From Sinorhizobium arboris LMG 14919 (lineage in GTDB: Bacteria; Pseudomonadota; Alphaproteobacteria; Rhizobiales; Rhizobiaceae), in assembly GCF_000427465.1 (NCBI RefSeq), contig NZ_ATYB01000014.1, positions 458,316 through 522,315 on the forward strand: 64,000 nt of DNA, read 5' to 3'. Position 1 is the first letter of the stretch. Every line of letters begins with the position of its first letter. The position numbers were made by a program, and so were the translations under genes. This document shows positions 23,993-32,348 of this stretch, piece by piece. The notes under the pieces were generated by a model, which was given only the letters and a program-made list of their open reading frames with translations, did not search any database and was not told the origin of the DNA.

Positions 23993-24017
23993 AACGGGTC
24001 AGCCGCGATGGAGTTCC
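23993..24017 (-). promoter_or_regulatory. RpoE2 (EcfG-type) general stress promoter
   Basis: Minus strand GGAAC, 16 bases, CGTT; perfect match immediately upstream of the 60-residue protein. Confidence 0.82.
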
Positions 24018-24073
24018 GGATGCGGGAAACCGGACCGAAACGGCAGCCGCGCGAGCGTCACTCAGTACGGGTA

Positions 24074-24328
24074 CTAACCGTAGAAAGGCCGCGCCCCGCG
24101 CTTGCACTTGATCTCTTCCCTGTACTCGTCGTCGTCCCATTTCCGCTCGATCTTGCAGCGACCGCGGCGATACTCTTCCTTGTATGCTCCTTGCTCGTAC
24201 CGTGGCCCGTCATGATACCCACGCCAGCGTCCGTGCCCGCTTTCGTCTTTCCAAGGGTCGGCCGATGCGTTGCCGGCACTGAGCGCGATAGCCACGCCGG
24301 TCGCCGCTGCTATCGTCATGATCTTCAT
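24074..24328 (-). CDS. Small exported charged protein
   Basis: An 84-residue protein with a signal peptide (MKIMTIAAATGVAIALSAGNASA-DP). The mature part is Gly/Arg/Tyr-rich and ends in a conserved-looking block CKIERKWDDDEYREEIKCKRG with two cysteines. This type of small periplasmic protein is common in rhizobia but has no known function. A near-consensus RpoE2 site (GAAAC instead of GGAAC, 16 bases, CGTT) lies at 24365-24389 on its strand. Confidence 0.72.
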   Translation of the reverse strand: MKIMTIAAATGVAIALSAGNASADPWKDESGHGRWRGYHDGPRYEQGAYKEEYRRGRCKIERKWDDDEYREEIKCKRGARPFYG

Positions 24329-24464
24329 GGTCGGGCTCCTTCGTCATTCTCGTGGTGCCGGATCAACGCATCTTTGAGCGCTCGGTTTCGAAGATCGGCC
24401 CTGAACGCCGGATGAATGGCAGGCAACGAGCATGCTGCGAGGAGAGGGTATGGCGGGGCGCTCG

Positions 24465-24496
24465 ACAGGCCCGCCGGTCAGGACCGGCGGGCCTGT
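24465..24496. terminator. Perfect 14-bp hairpin downstream of a lipoprotein gene
   Basis: ACAGGCCCGCCGGT and its exact complement around a 4-base loop, 21 bases past the stop of the minus-strand lipoprotein gene. No T tract on either strand; probably a stable 3' end structure. Confidence 0.55.
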
Positions 24497-24516
24497 GTTC
24501 GCTGAAGAGCGTGAAC

Positions 24517-24972
24517 CTATACGGATGGCTTAGCCGTGCTCGTGTGTTTCCGCCTTTTTGGTTTGACCGCCTTCTCGGGAGCACGCTTTCCCAGCGGGAC
24601 CAGTTCGATATGCGCAGGGTTGGGGTAATGGTCCAACGCCGCCCCAGTCGCTGCGTCCACACCCATTCCGATGACGCCGCCAATCAAAACATTTCCAGCA
24701 AATCCGGCAGCACCCGCGCCGACTACTTTTGTCCTGATCTCGATCGATCCCTTTTTGTAACCATCTTTCTCAGCATATGCGGTGAACTCCGTGCGACGAT
24801 TGACTTCGACCGTGCATGGAGAACGAGGGCAGTACTTTCCTGTAGAAGTACTTATACTTGCATCACTGGGTGACGATGTAATGGTTACGTTTTCCGTGGT
24901 TCCGCGGGTGATGGATCCGCAACCTGACACCGCAACCATCACGGTCAGCGCCGAAAATATTCTTAGGTTCAT
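24517..24972 (-). CDS. Lipoprotein of unknown function
   Basis: A 151-residue protein with a lipoprotein signal (lipobox VSGC, Cys18). The following segment, TTENVTITSSPSDASIST and CPRSPCTVEVNRRTEFTAYAEKDGYKK, has the form of a PEGA-like beta domain found in surface lipoproteins, then a Gly/Ala-rich hydrophobic segment (GAAGFAGNVLIGGVIGMGVDAATGAALD) and a basic tail. Codon use is less GC-biased than the genes to the left, so it may belong to the accessory block that starts here. Confidence 0.75.
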   Translation of the reverse strand: MNLRIFSALTVMVAVSGCGSITRGTTENVTITSSPSDASISTSTGKYCPRSPCTVEVNRRTEFTAYAEKDGYKKGSIEIRTKVVGAGAAGFAGNVLIGGVIGMGVDAATGAALDHYPNPAHIELVPLGKRAPEKAVKPKRRKHTSTAKPSV

Positions 24973-25522
24973 GTTGATAGCCCCGATTGCCCCTGGGTTC
25001 TTACAAAAGCAATCAATCGCTCTGCCCCCGATCTGTCTACTAGGAAATGCAACCGGAAGGAGATATTAACAACATGCTTTGCAACGATGCTTGCTGTCCG
25101 CTGCCTGAGGAGCCGGGCACTGGGGCGTGAAGGGCGGCGAGGTGCTGTAGGTTGGCAAGATCGCTGCGGAAACATGCACGGGCAAACTGTTCAGATGAGC
25201 AATTTCTAATGCTACCGAGCTTGAGACAGAGGCACTTTGATTGGAGCACCTGAGGCAACGGGCTCGGGCTACCTGGTGCACACGTTTGAAGCGAGCGCCC
25301 GAAATGGACAACGTCTCCTTCTACGGCGACAGTAGAGCAGATCGCTGTGTGGCCATCGCCGAGCTCACCGCCGACCCAATTCAATCCGTCCGGCTCCTTC
25401 GTTACGCACGAGGGTGGCGGCTGCATGGACGCCACGCTGAACGTCATTCTCCGTGCGATTCTTGATGAGCGCATCGCGGCCTATCCGCGGCCCGACCGAT
25501 CCGGCTGAAGCCAAAGGAGGGC
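24973..25522. other. Gap without recognisable gene
   Basis: About 550 bases with only short overlapping frames on both strands, none with a convincing ribosome site or domain. Base composition is more mixed than in the flanking core genes. It looks like decayed sequence at the left edge of the accessory block. Confidence 0.5.
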
Positions 25523-26050
25523 ATGTCGAGCGGCAATCTCTCGCCCCTGGAGCGGAAAATGGGACACTGGTTGCTCGCATACGCCAATCTCGTTGAGCGC
25601 GAGCCCGAGAATGCCCTGAGGGAGGCCGAAGCGGCAATCGCCTTGGCACCGAACGACGCCTTTTTGGTTGGCACACTGGCCGAAGTCGCGGCCTCAGCAG
25701 GGGATTACGACAAGGCCGTATCGTGGGCAGACTTCGGCATCAGGAATGATCCAGCCAATGCGCTCCTTAGGTTCTTGAAGGGTTTCGTGCTGACAGCCGG
25801 TGGCAGGTATCAGGAATCGGATGAAGCTATGAAGACGCTGGGAGACTGGTTTGCGGGCATCCCTCTTGTCAGATCGATCAACGCTGTCAACCTGGGGAAG
25901 ATCGACGAAGCCAAGAGCCAGATGAAGAAAGCTCTTGAGCTTGATCCGAGCTCGACTGCGGAAAAATGGAGACAGCTCACTTTTTTCGAGGATAACGTTC
26001 TGGACAGACAGGTGAGCGACTTGGTCACTGCAGGGCTGCCAAAAGGATAG
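25523..26050 (+). CDS. TPR-repeat protein, probably a fragment of an adenylate-cyclase-type protein
   Basis: A 175-residue frame made of TPR repeats (LVEREPENALREAEAAIALAPND, ALLRFLKGFVLTAGGRYQESDEAMK, NLGKIDEAKSQMKKALELDPSS). The last part resembles the C-terminal tail of rhizobial class III adenylate cyclases that carry TPRs, but no cyclase domain lies upstream. AAAGGAGGGC precedes the ATG, though with only two bases of spacing. It may be a remnant of a longer gene or a short TPR protein. Confidence 0.5.
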   Translation: MSSGNLSPLERKMGHWLLAYANLVEREPENALREAEAAIALAPNDAFLVGTLAEVAASAGDYDKAVSWADFGIRNDPANALLRFLKGFVLTAGGRYQESDEAMKTLGDWFAGIPLVRSINAVNLGKIDEAKSQMKKALELDPSSTAEKWRQLTFFEDNVLDRQVSDLVTAGLPKG

Positions 26051-26437
26051 CTGATGAGGCCGTTTCAGTCGTAACCCTGGACGCGGCCTCGGCCGGGCTG
26101 AGATCAGTGACGTTTATCCTTGCAAAATTCGAAGGGGAAGCGCGAGTTGCGCCCCCATCATGGGTACGCTGTGCCATGGCGGGATCGTTGCTTCTCAGAT
26201 TACGATCTTCGCAAAGAGCGTGCCGATGCAGAATGTGGTAGCACCCATAGATTTAAGTGGGCTCAAAATGCCATATTTCGTTGCAATGAAAATTTCGAGC
26301 ATTGCTCGCATTGCGGACGCCCTCTCCTATTGCCACCCGCAAAAATTGCGATAACGTCGGATGCGCTGGCTGGGCCGTTCTCAAGCAGAACGGTTTCTGG
26401 GTCTGATCGATTGATCAGATTTTCGGTGGAGACTTTC
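26051..26437. other. Gap without recognisable gene
   Basis: About 390 bases with no convincing frame. The only structure noted is a 6-bp stem CTGATC/GATCAG at its right end (26403-26418), just before a 28-codon ORF. Confidence 0.4.
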
Positions 26438-26524
26438 ATGGCTGATGTCCTGCATGATCAGTATTACAGTATTCCGCTCGACGACGGAGAATTTGACGAT
26501 ATCGCCGGAGACGCCAAGGTCTAA
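26438..26524 (+). CDS. 28-residue acidic peptide ORF
   Basis: A short frame beginning MADVLHDQYYSIPLDDGEFD and ending in DAKV, with GGAG about 7 bases before the ATG. Nine of the 28 residues are Asp or Glu. It is followed 13 bases later by a small membrane protein and then by a broken HlyD-like secretion gene. The size and setting recall a peptide precursor, but there is no double-glycine leader, and it could be chance. Function unknown. Confidence 0.35.
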   Translation: MADVLHDQYYSIPLDDGEFDDIAGDAKV

Positions 26525-26537
26525 CGGGAATCAGATC

Positions 26538-26729
26538 ATGAACAATATCGCAAAACCCCTGATCAATTCCGTGATGACGTCCCTGGTCGTTTGCGGGCTA
26601 CTTGCCCTGATAATGCCGTTGTTCCTGGAACGACCGGAAATCCCGGACTACAAGACGTTCCTCACGATGTTCGTGGTGATCGCACTTGCATTGTCCGGGT
26701 ACGAGTTGATCTTTAAACGAGATCGCTGA
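26538..26729 (+). CDS. Small two-helix membrane protein
   Basis: A 63-residue protein with two hydrophobic segments (LINSVMTSLVVCGLLALIMPLFL and FLTMFVVIALALSGYELIF) and a short basic tail. It starts 13 bases after the 28-codon ORF; GGGAA precedes it. No family recognised. It lies just upstream of the HlyD-like remnant, so it may belong to a former secretion locus. Confidence 0.5.
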   Translation: MNNIAKPLINSVMTSLVVCGLLALIMPLFLERPEIPDYKTFLTMFVVIALALSGYELIFKRDR

Positions 26730-26785
26730 CGTCAAACACGTAGCCATCTTTGACCGACCCCGAATAGCCAATGGCGTAAACACTG

Positions 26786-27320
26786 GCCCGGGACAATGTT
26801 TGCTGGTTGTTTATCGCCGCCACGATTGGCTTGGCAATATTCCTACTTACTGCGAACTTTTCACGTCGGGAACAAGCCGTCGGGTTTCTCACAGCCGAGC
26901 CACAAATCTCCCGGATCAATGCACCCAGGCCGGGTCGAGTGCAGCGCGTCGCCGTGCGCGAAGGCCAAGCCGTGAAGCGGGGTGATGTCCTGATGTACAT
27001 CGATTGGGAAACCCACTGCCGAAACAGAGCTGGGACGCCTGCAGGTCGCGGAACAAGAGCTGCGGCACCGCATCGAAGCGATAAGCGCCCAGGTCAATGC
27101 CAAAGGCGCGGAGCTGACCGAACGCGCGGCTGCCGTGGCCAAGCAGATCGATGCCGTTAAAGTAGGCTTCGGTCTCCAGCAGAAGACCATTGCGACTCTT
27201 ACGGAACAACTGACTGCGGGCAGGGCTCTGAGCAAGGCAGGTGCGGTGAGTGCAACCGAGATACAGAGGCCCGAAACCGAGCTTAGAAATGCACAGGTGA
27301 CAGCGCAAAATCTGCAGTTC
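26786..27320 (+). pseudogene. Broken HlyD/CvaA-like membrane-fusion protein
   Basis: The first frame gives WLFIAATIGLAIFLLTANFS followed by RREQAVGFLTAEPQISRINA and the biotinyl-lipoyl-like block APRPGRVQRVAVREGQAVKRGDVLMYID, the start of a periplasmic adaptor for a type I peptide or protein exporter. No start codon is seen before the membrane helix. Near 27020 the reading shifts to another frame, where the coiled-coil hairpin continues (LGRLQVAEQELRHRIEAISA... to ATEIQRPETELRNAQ). Similarity stops where the catabolic operon begins at about 27320. The gene is therefore truncated at both ends and frameshifted. Confidence 0.7.
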
Positions 27321-28004
27321 TCACTTGCTCGGCTTACCCGCACTGCGATGCTGCTGGATGAAGTCTGACAGGAAGGTTGAAGCGCGAACGCACCTCCGAT
27401 GCACGGCGATCGCCTGAGGCACTTTCGAGAACATCCCCTCGACAACGCGGAAGCCTGGATTCTCTTCGCAGAAACGTGACAGGGACTCGGTCAAGCCGGC
27501 AGCCGCATCGCACTGGGAGGATACAAGCATGTCCAGGGCGGAGACGGGACTTTCGGTATGGAGGAGGATTGCATTTCTAATCCGTCGCTCAAGCTGCTTT
27601 GTATACGCAGCGGTTCTGGCGGCGGCGATGCGCACCCCTTCGACGTCGACATGCCCCACGCTACCTAAGGGGCTACTGTTTGACACCAGAAAGCTGGCGG
27701 TCACCGTCATATAGGGGGGCGAGAAGGAGAACCTGTCGGCACGTGACGGATCGGAAGCAATGAATGCAACGTCCCACTCGTTGCCTTCGGCAGCCGCAAG
27801 AATGTCGGCAGCCGATCCATATCGAACCAGCGACAAACTGCAGTCGAGTTCTGCGGCAAGAGCGATCGCGATCTGCGCGCTCGGCCCTGCTAGAGAGCCT
27901 GTCACTGGATCGAGTTGGACAACTGCGGCATTCGACATGTTGACCGCCGCTCTGATGACTCCCGTCGGTGCGATTTCAGTGAGGAGTTCATCACGTTCCG
28001 GCAT
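27321..28004 (-). CDS. Solute-binding-fold protein without signal peptide
   Basis: A 227-residue protein of the SBP_bac_3 fold (amino-acid-type binding protein): [20 protein letters not shown], then [20 protein letters not shown] and [22 protein letters not shown]. It begins directly with [15 protein letters not shown], so no export signal is present, and its start overlaps the end of the aldolase gene by 14 bases, which makes a longer secreted form unlikely. It should be cytosolic. It could be an enzyme that evolved from this fold, as cyclohexadienyl dehydratase did, or a small-molecule sensor. Last gene of the leftward catabolic operon. Confidence 0.75.
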   Translation of the reverse strand: MPERDELLTEIAPTGVIRAAVNMSNAAVVQLDPVTGSLAGPSAQIAIALAAELDCSLSLVRYGSAADILAAAEGNEWDVAFIASDPSRADRFSFSPPYMTVTASFLVSNSSPLGSVGHVDVEGVRIAAARTAAYTKQLERRIRNAILLHTESPVSALDMLVSSQCDAAAGLTESLSRFCEENPGFRVVEGMFSKVPQAIAVHRRCVRASTFLSDFIQQHRSAGKPSK

Positions 28005-28782
28005 CGCAGTACGCTCCTTGCGATGCAAATCGTGCCGCGAGTGCTTCCGATCCCCTTGCCAGAACAGCGACATCGACACCAACGGCAGTAAATAGTGTTC
28101 CTAGTGAGATGCACCGGGCCGCGAACTTCTCATCCGGGGTAAGAATGCCTGCAGGCTTGCCCAACGCTTTCAGGCGTTCGATCGCGTCGACGATTGCATC
28201 GACCACCTCCGGGTGGCTCGGTTGGCCTCTGTGTCCGAAACTCGCTGCCAGGTCTGCCGGTCCTACGAATACGCCGTCCACTCCCTCTACCGAGGCAATC
28301 GACTCGAGGTTGCCAAGCGCTTCCCGCGTCTCAACTTGCAGCAACAGGCAAATTTCCCGTTCTGCATTTTGCGCATAGTTCGCAACTCGCCCGAAACGAG
28401 TGGCACGCGTCAGGGCGGAAACACCACGAATTCCATCCGGAGGATATCGCACCGCCGCGACTGCGGCTTTCGCCTCTTCCGCGTTCTGAACGTAGGGAAT
28501 GAGCAGTGTCTGAACGCCAATATCCAGGAAACGTTTGATGAGAACGGGGTCGTTGATGGCCGGGCGGACGACGGGGGAAACGTCGTATGGTGCGACCGCT
28601 TGCAATTGCGGCAGAACGGTCAGAACGTCACCCGGAGAATGTTCCGTGTCGAACAGGAGCCAGTCGAAACCTGAAGGCGCGACGATTTCCGCGGCGTAGT
28701 TTCCAGGGAGGCCACACCACAGGCCGATCTGACTTTGACCAGCAAGGAGCTTCTGCTTGAAACGATTGACAGGATGTTCCAT
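27991..28782 (-). CDS. hpaI: HpcH/HpaI family class II aldolase
   Basis: A 263-residue aldolase very like HpaI (4-hydroxy-2-oxoheptane-1,7-dioate aldolase), which splits the last homoprotocatechuate intermediate into pyruvate and succinic semialdehyde. The family blocks [31 protein letters not shown] (metal and base residues, quoted only by its ends QIGLW and DTEH), [23 protein letters not shown] and [12 protein letters not shown] are all present. It follows the hydratase gene with 9 bases between them. The true substrate could be a related 4-hydroxy-2-oxo acid, since the upstream enzymes differ from the classical pathway. Confidence 0.9.
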   Translation of the reverse strand: MEHPVNRFKQKLLAGQSQIGLWCGLPGNYAAEIVAPSGFDWLLFDTEHSPGDVLTVLPQLQAVAPYDVSPVVRPAINDPVLIKRFLDIGVQTLLIPYVQNAEEAKAAVAAVRYPPDGIRGVSALTRATRFGRVANYAQNAEREICLLLQVETREALGNLESIASVEGVDGVFVGPADLAASFGHRGQPSHPEVVDAIVDAIERLKALGKPAGILTPDEKFAARCISLGTLFTAVGVDVAVLARGSEALAARFASQGAYCDAGT

Positions 28783-28791
28783 CCCAGCACC

Positions 28792-29574
28792 TCACACGAA
28801 CGACACGCCGAGGGAGCCAACAGGGCCGTAGTCGGCCTGAATGACATCACCTCTCGCGATATCGACAGGACGCGTGAAGGAGCCGGCCAGGACTATTTGT
28901 CCCTTCTTCAGGCCACCGCCCACAGCATGAAGTTTGTTGACCAGCCATGCGATGCCGGCTGCCGGATGTCCCATGATCGCCGCCGACACGCCCGACTCCT
29001 CGATAATGCCGTTCTTGGAAAGAGTCGCTCCGACCCAACGGATATCAATATCCATCGGGCGAATTATACGGCCGCCAACGACGAGGGCGCCGAAAGCCGC
29101 GTTGTCCGCAATGGTATCGGTGATCGCTCGAGGGACTTCGGTCCGGTAGTCGATAATCTCGAGCGCCGGGACAACGAACTCGGTCGCACGCATGACGTCA
29201 TAGATCCTGGTGCCAGGCCCCACGAGATCCTCACCCATAACAAAGGCCAGTTCGACCTCGAGGCGCGGCCTGATAAACAAGTCAGCCCTGATCTGCGCTC
29301 CGTCGTTGTAAAGCGCATCGTCGAGAATGCAGCCGTAGTCCGGCTCCGTCATCTTCGAAGCCATCTGCATTGCGCGTGACGTCAGGCCGATCTTATGCCC
29401 AACGATCCGTGCGCCCTTGGCGACCCTCGCCTCCGCCCATAAAGCCTGAATCCGGTAGGCGTCCTCGAGTTCGAGGTTCGGGTAGGTCTTGCTAGGCTGT
29501 ATGATCGGCTTGCGCTCGATTTCAGCTTTGAGCAGCGCGTCTGCCGCGGCCCGGCGTTCTTCTTCGGTGATCAT
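28792..29574 (-). CDS. hpaH: 2-oxo-hepta-3-ene-1,7-dioate hydratase (HpaH type)
   Basis: A 260-residue enzyme of the hydratase/decarboxylase family, closest in pattern to HpaH: HKIGLTSRAMQMASKMTEPDYGCILDD (quoted from HKIGL to ILDD by its ends), PRLEVELAFVMGEDLVGPG with the metal-binding glutamates, DNAAFGALVVGGR and the end GSFTRPVDIARGDVIQADYG. HpaH adds water to the dienol intermediate before aldol cleavage. Related family members are 4-oxalocrotonate decarboxylases, so a decarboxylase role is the main alternative. Between the dioxygenase and the aldolase in one operon. Confidence 0.9.
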   Translation of the reverse strand: MITEEERRAAADALLKAEIERKPIIQPSKTYPNLELEDAYRIQALWAEARVAKGARIVGHKIGLTSRAMQMASKMTEPDYGCILDDALYNDGAQIRADLFIRPRLEVELAFVMGEDLVGPGTRIYDVMRATEFVVPALEIIDYRTEVPRAITDTIADNAAFGALVVGGRIIRPMDIDIRWVGATLSKNGIIEESGVSAAIMGHPAAGIAWLVNKLHAVGGGLKKGQIVLAGSFTRPVDIARGDVIQADYGPVGSLGVSFV

Positions 29575-29598
29575 GTCGTTTGCTCTGCTGATCGTGAT

Positions 29599-30492
29599 TT
29601 ATTTGATCGGGGGACGCGGCAAAACGGCTTCGCCGGGTTCCATGACATAGGTGTAGTCGAGCGAGAACCACGGACCAGGAATATCCGTTTCGGTCGGATG
29701 GGGCTCCTCATGGCGAATGAAGTCGCCGGTCAGGGCTGCCGTGACACCGAACTGAACATCGGAGTCGATGTTCGGGTCGCTGGGGTCGAAGACCTGGGAA
29801 ATCAGCGTCTTGTATCCGTGCCTGAAGATCAGTGCGTGCAGGTGCGCCGGTCGGTACGGATGGCGTCCCTGAGCTTTGAGCAGGCGTCCGACCACGCCAT
29901 CGACCGGTATGGGATACCCGACCATCTTGACGGTCCTGAACCAGAACCGACCTTGCTCGTCGGTCATGAATTTGCCGCGCAAGTTCATCTCGGCCTGGTC
30001 CGGGTCCTGGTTTTCATAAAGACCGACGGGAGATGCATGCCACACATCCACTTCCGCGCCGGCAATTGGCTTACCGTCGCGGTCAACGACCCTGGCATGC
30101 ACGAACAAGGGAGTGCCCGGCGTCTCGGATCGGATAATCGTCCCGCCATTTTCGACTCGCGGAGAGTTGAGGCGCCAGAATGGGCCCAGCAGCGACTGGG
30201 ATGTCTCAGTCTGTCCTCTGTCACCATTGTTCAGGAGGCAGACAAGTGAAGACACGCCAAGAGAACCGGCCATCAGCACAAACTCGTTGTGGTGATCCGT
30301 GTGCAGCTTCCCGATCTCATTCAGTATGGCTGTCGCCTCCCGAAACTCGACCTCCGTCAGTCGAACCTCGCGCACGAAGGCATGAAGATGCTTGACCATC
30401 GCCACGAGGATTTCTCGCAGGCGGGGGTCTTCAGTGCGATTCATCACAGCAAGGACGGCTGGCGTCAGATCGCTTTCAGTTTTGATCACCAT
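29599..30492 (-). CDS. Intradiol ring-cleavage dioxygenase (catechol/hydroxyquinol type)
   Basis: A 297-residue non-heme Fe(III) dioxygenase. The N-terminal helical dimerisation domain (about 1-100) marks the catechol 1,2- or hydroxyquinol 1,2-dioxygenase group, not protocatechuate 3,4-dioxygenase. The iron ligands are Tyr159, Tyr193, His217 and His219, in GLYENQ, VGYPIP and RPAHLH. The start chosen has GGGAGG 7 bases upstream; an ATG ten codons earlier lacks one. It opens the leftward operon and is divergent from a GntR regulator. Its partners are meta-pathway enzymes, which is unusual for an intradiol enzyme; the substrate is probably a trihydroxylated ring. Confidence 0.9.
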   Translation of the reverse strand: MVIKTESDLTPAVLAVMNRTEDPRLREILVAMVKHLHAFVREVRLTEVEFREATAILNEIGKLHTDHHNEFVLMAGSLGVSSLVCLLNNGDRGQTETSQSLLGPFWRLNSPRVENGGTIIRSETPGTPLFVHARVVDRDGKPIAGAEVDVWHASPVGLYENQDPDQAEMNLRGKFMTDEQGRFWFRTVKMVGYPIPVDGVVGRLLKAQGRHPYRPAHLHALIFRHGYKTLISQVFDPSDPNIDSDVQFGVTAALTGDFIRHEEPHPTETDIPGPWFSLDYTYVMEPGEAVLPRPPIK

Positions 30493-30523
30493 GTGGGCTA
30501 CCTCCCGATGCCCGGCTACCAAA

Positions 30524-30535
30524 ATAATCGATTAT
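30524..30535. promoter_or_regulatory. Palindromic operator candidate ATAATCGATTAT
   Basis: A perfect 12-bp palindrome 32 bases upstream of the dioxygenase start in the divergent region. The half site ATAATCG recurs at 30686-30692 in the gntR promoter, so both operons may be controlled by the same GntR protein. Confidence 0.55.
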
Positions 30536-30676
30536 CTGTCAAGGTCGCCGTACATTATCGCGGCGCCAATAAGCCGAGAGAAACAGCGCAGCAGCATGCT
30601 ACGCGTTGATTTCATTACACATTAATCGCACAAAAAAGCTAAGGCTTGATTTTTTGCAGATTTCAGCGCGCTCAAG

Positions 30677-30705
30677 TTGACAGGAATAATCGTTTATTAT
30701 ATCGA
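30677..30705 (+). promoter_or_regulatory. Promoter of the gntR operon with overlapping operator
   Basis: TTGACA at 30677-30682 and a -10-like TATCGA at 30700-30705 (17-base spacing). The interval holds the ATAATCG half site and an inverted TTATTAT, consistent with autoregulation. The gntR start lies 39 bases downstream. Confidence 0.55.
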
Positions 30706-30743
30706 TCATCGACAATTAGTTCGGGGGAGCCTTGGGAGGAACA

Positions 30744-31481
30744 ATGGTACCGGATGACGACGGCGCATTTGCTCCGACGACAGAAGATGCTCCATCGTCT
30801 TCTGGCTTTCTTGACGACGGCAAAAACACAATTGGGAGCCAGCTTGCATCCCGCCTTCGTGAGGCGATCATCTCCGGCGAGCTTCAGGCCGGCAGCAAGA
30901 TCAATCTCGACAAGGCGCGCAAGACGTTCAACGTAAGCCTCAGTCCGCTGCGTGAAGGGTTGGCGCGGCTGATATCGGACGGTCTAGTGGAGTTCGAGGA
31001 CAATCGCGGCTACCGCGTCTCATCAATTTCCTTGGCCAATCTGGAAGAGATCACCACCCTGCGCGAAGAGTTTGAAGTCTTCGCGCTTCGCGAGTCCATG
31101 CGGCTCGGCGATGTGGAGTGGGAGGGCAACGTCATGCGCGCGCTGCATCGCCTTAACCGCACCGAACGTGACGCGGCTCGGCCAGAGACACTGGAGCGCT
31201 GGGAAGAACTCCACCGCGAATTTCATCTGACACTCATATCTGGCTGCGGGAAGCCGATCCTGCTCCATTTCTGCAGATTGCTTCTTAATCTCAACGACCG
31301 CTATCGCCGGGTGTTTCTGACCCGCACGTCGGGTGACCGCAACGTCAGCCAGGAGCACAGTGAGATTGCTCAGGGAGCCGTCGCGCGGGATCTGGACTAT
31401 TCGTGCGACATGTTGCGTCAGCATATCCACCGCACGGGAACCAATCTGCGCAATCACCTCGCGACAAAGGGGATCTTGTGA
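30744..31481 (+). CDS. GntR family regulator, FCD (FadR) subfamily
   Basis: A 245-residue repressor: winged helix at about 30-95 (ASRLREAIISGELQAGSKIN through RKTFNVSLSPLREGLARLISDGLVEF) and an all-helical FCD ligand domain after residue 100, with the EFHLTLISGCGKP metal/ligand block. GGGAGGAACA precedes the ATG. It heads the rightward catabolic operon, overlapping the next gene by one base, and is divergent from the dioxygenase operon. The ligand is probably the pathway substrate or an intermediate. Confidence 0.88.
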   Translation: MVPDDDGAFAPTTEDAPSSSGFLDDGKNTIGSQLASRLREAIISGELQAGSKINLDKARKTFNVSLSPLREGLARLISDGLVEFEDNRGYRVSSISLANLEEITTLREEFEVFALRESMRLGDVEWEGNVMRALHRLNRTERDAARPETLERWEELHREFHLTLISGCGKPILLHFCRLLLNLNDRYRRVFLTRTSGDRNVSQEHSEIAQGAVARDLDYSCDMLRQHIHRTGTNLRNHLATKGIL

Positions 31482-32302
31482 TGACCGTCGCGACGCCAAG
31501 GCCGGGCCTTGAACTGGGCGTGGCGCATTTCTCATCCATCGCGCTGCCGCCCAACGAATTCGCCGTGATAGCTGCTCGGGCGGGTTTTGCGTCGATAGGT
31601 CTGCGTCTGCACCCCGCCTTTCCCGGAGCCCCTTGCTACGAGTTGCCGGTGGGCAGCCAGTGTGCCCAAGAGTTCAAGACAATCGCTGATGGCGAAGGCA
31701 TCAAGGTGTTCGATATCGAGTTCTTCGTGATCGACGAGAGCTTCGTTGCGGCCTCCCACGAGGCGACCGTGGCAGCCGCTGCGAACATAGGGGCGCGCCG
31801 GCTGAGTGTTTGCGGCGATGATCGAGACGGCGGCCGGCTTGCCGCAAACTTTTCTGCGTTTTGCGCCCTCGCGGCGCGATATGGCATGTCAGTCGACATC
31901 GAAAACATGGGCTGGCGGACGGTAAGAACCTTTCGGGACAGCATAGCGGTCGTGAATTCCTGCGGAGCAGAGAACGCCGGTGCCCTCGTTGACGGGATTC
32001 ACTTCTTCCGAAACGACGCCTCGATCGACGAGCTTCGCACAAATGCAGGGAAGGTGAAACACATCCAGCTTTGCGACGTCCGCGGGCCTGCTCCCAAAAC
32101 AACGGACGCAATGATCGCCGAGGCGAGAAGCGGCAGGCTCGCTCCTGGAGAAGGCGAATTGCCGTTGAAGGACCTCTGGGCGGCAACCGAATACGGCGCT
32201 GCTGTCTCGGTTGAAGTGCCACTCGTCGGGCCGGTGGACCCGGAGGCACATCTAAAACATCTGCATGACAGCGCACTGGGGATTTTGAAACCGGATCATT
32301 GA
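31481..32302 (+). CDS. TIM-barrel sugar-phosphate isomerase/epimerase, possibly 3-dehydroshikimate dehydratase
   Basis: A 273-residue protein of the AP-endonuclease-2-like TIM barrel. A full metal-site pattern is visible: Glu141 (DIENMG), Asp171 and His174 (DGIHF), Gln196 (HIQLCD) and Glu245 (VEVPL). This set is shared by xylose-isomerase-like epimerases and by AsbF/QuiC-type 3-dehydroshikimate dehydratases that make protocatechuate. With shikimate-pathway enzymes in the same operon the dehydratase role is attractive, but sequence alone does not separate it from an epimerase. The start overlaps the gntR stop (TGATG). Confidence 0.75.
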   Translation: MTVATPRPGLELGVAHFSSIALPPNEFAVIAARAGFASIGLRLHPAFPGAPCYELPVGSQCAQEFKTIADGEGIKVFDIEFFVIDESFVAASHEATVAAAANIGARRLSVCGDDRDGGRLAANFSAFCALAARYGMSVDIENMGWRTVRTFRDSIAVVNSCGAENAGALVDGIHFFRNDASIDELRTNAGKVKHIQLCDVRGPAPKTTDAMIAEARSGRLAPGEGELPLKDLWAATEYGAAVSVEVPLVGPVDPEAHLKHLHDSALGILKPDH

Positions 32303-32348
32303 TCCGGCGCCGACGCGGCGTAGGCCGGTCGGAGGGAGGAAGTCTTAC

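Noticed and set aside
24365..24389. RpoE2-like site on the minus strand upstream of the small charged exported protein
   Set aside because: The -35 reads GAAAC, one base off in the most conserved element; mentioned in the gene entry but not counted as a promoter.
25000..27000. Attachment-site duplicate of the tRNA-Gln 3' end at the left edge of the accessory block
   Set aside because: No copy of the tRNA 3' sequence was found by eye, and no integrase gene is present.
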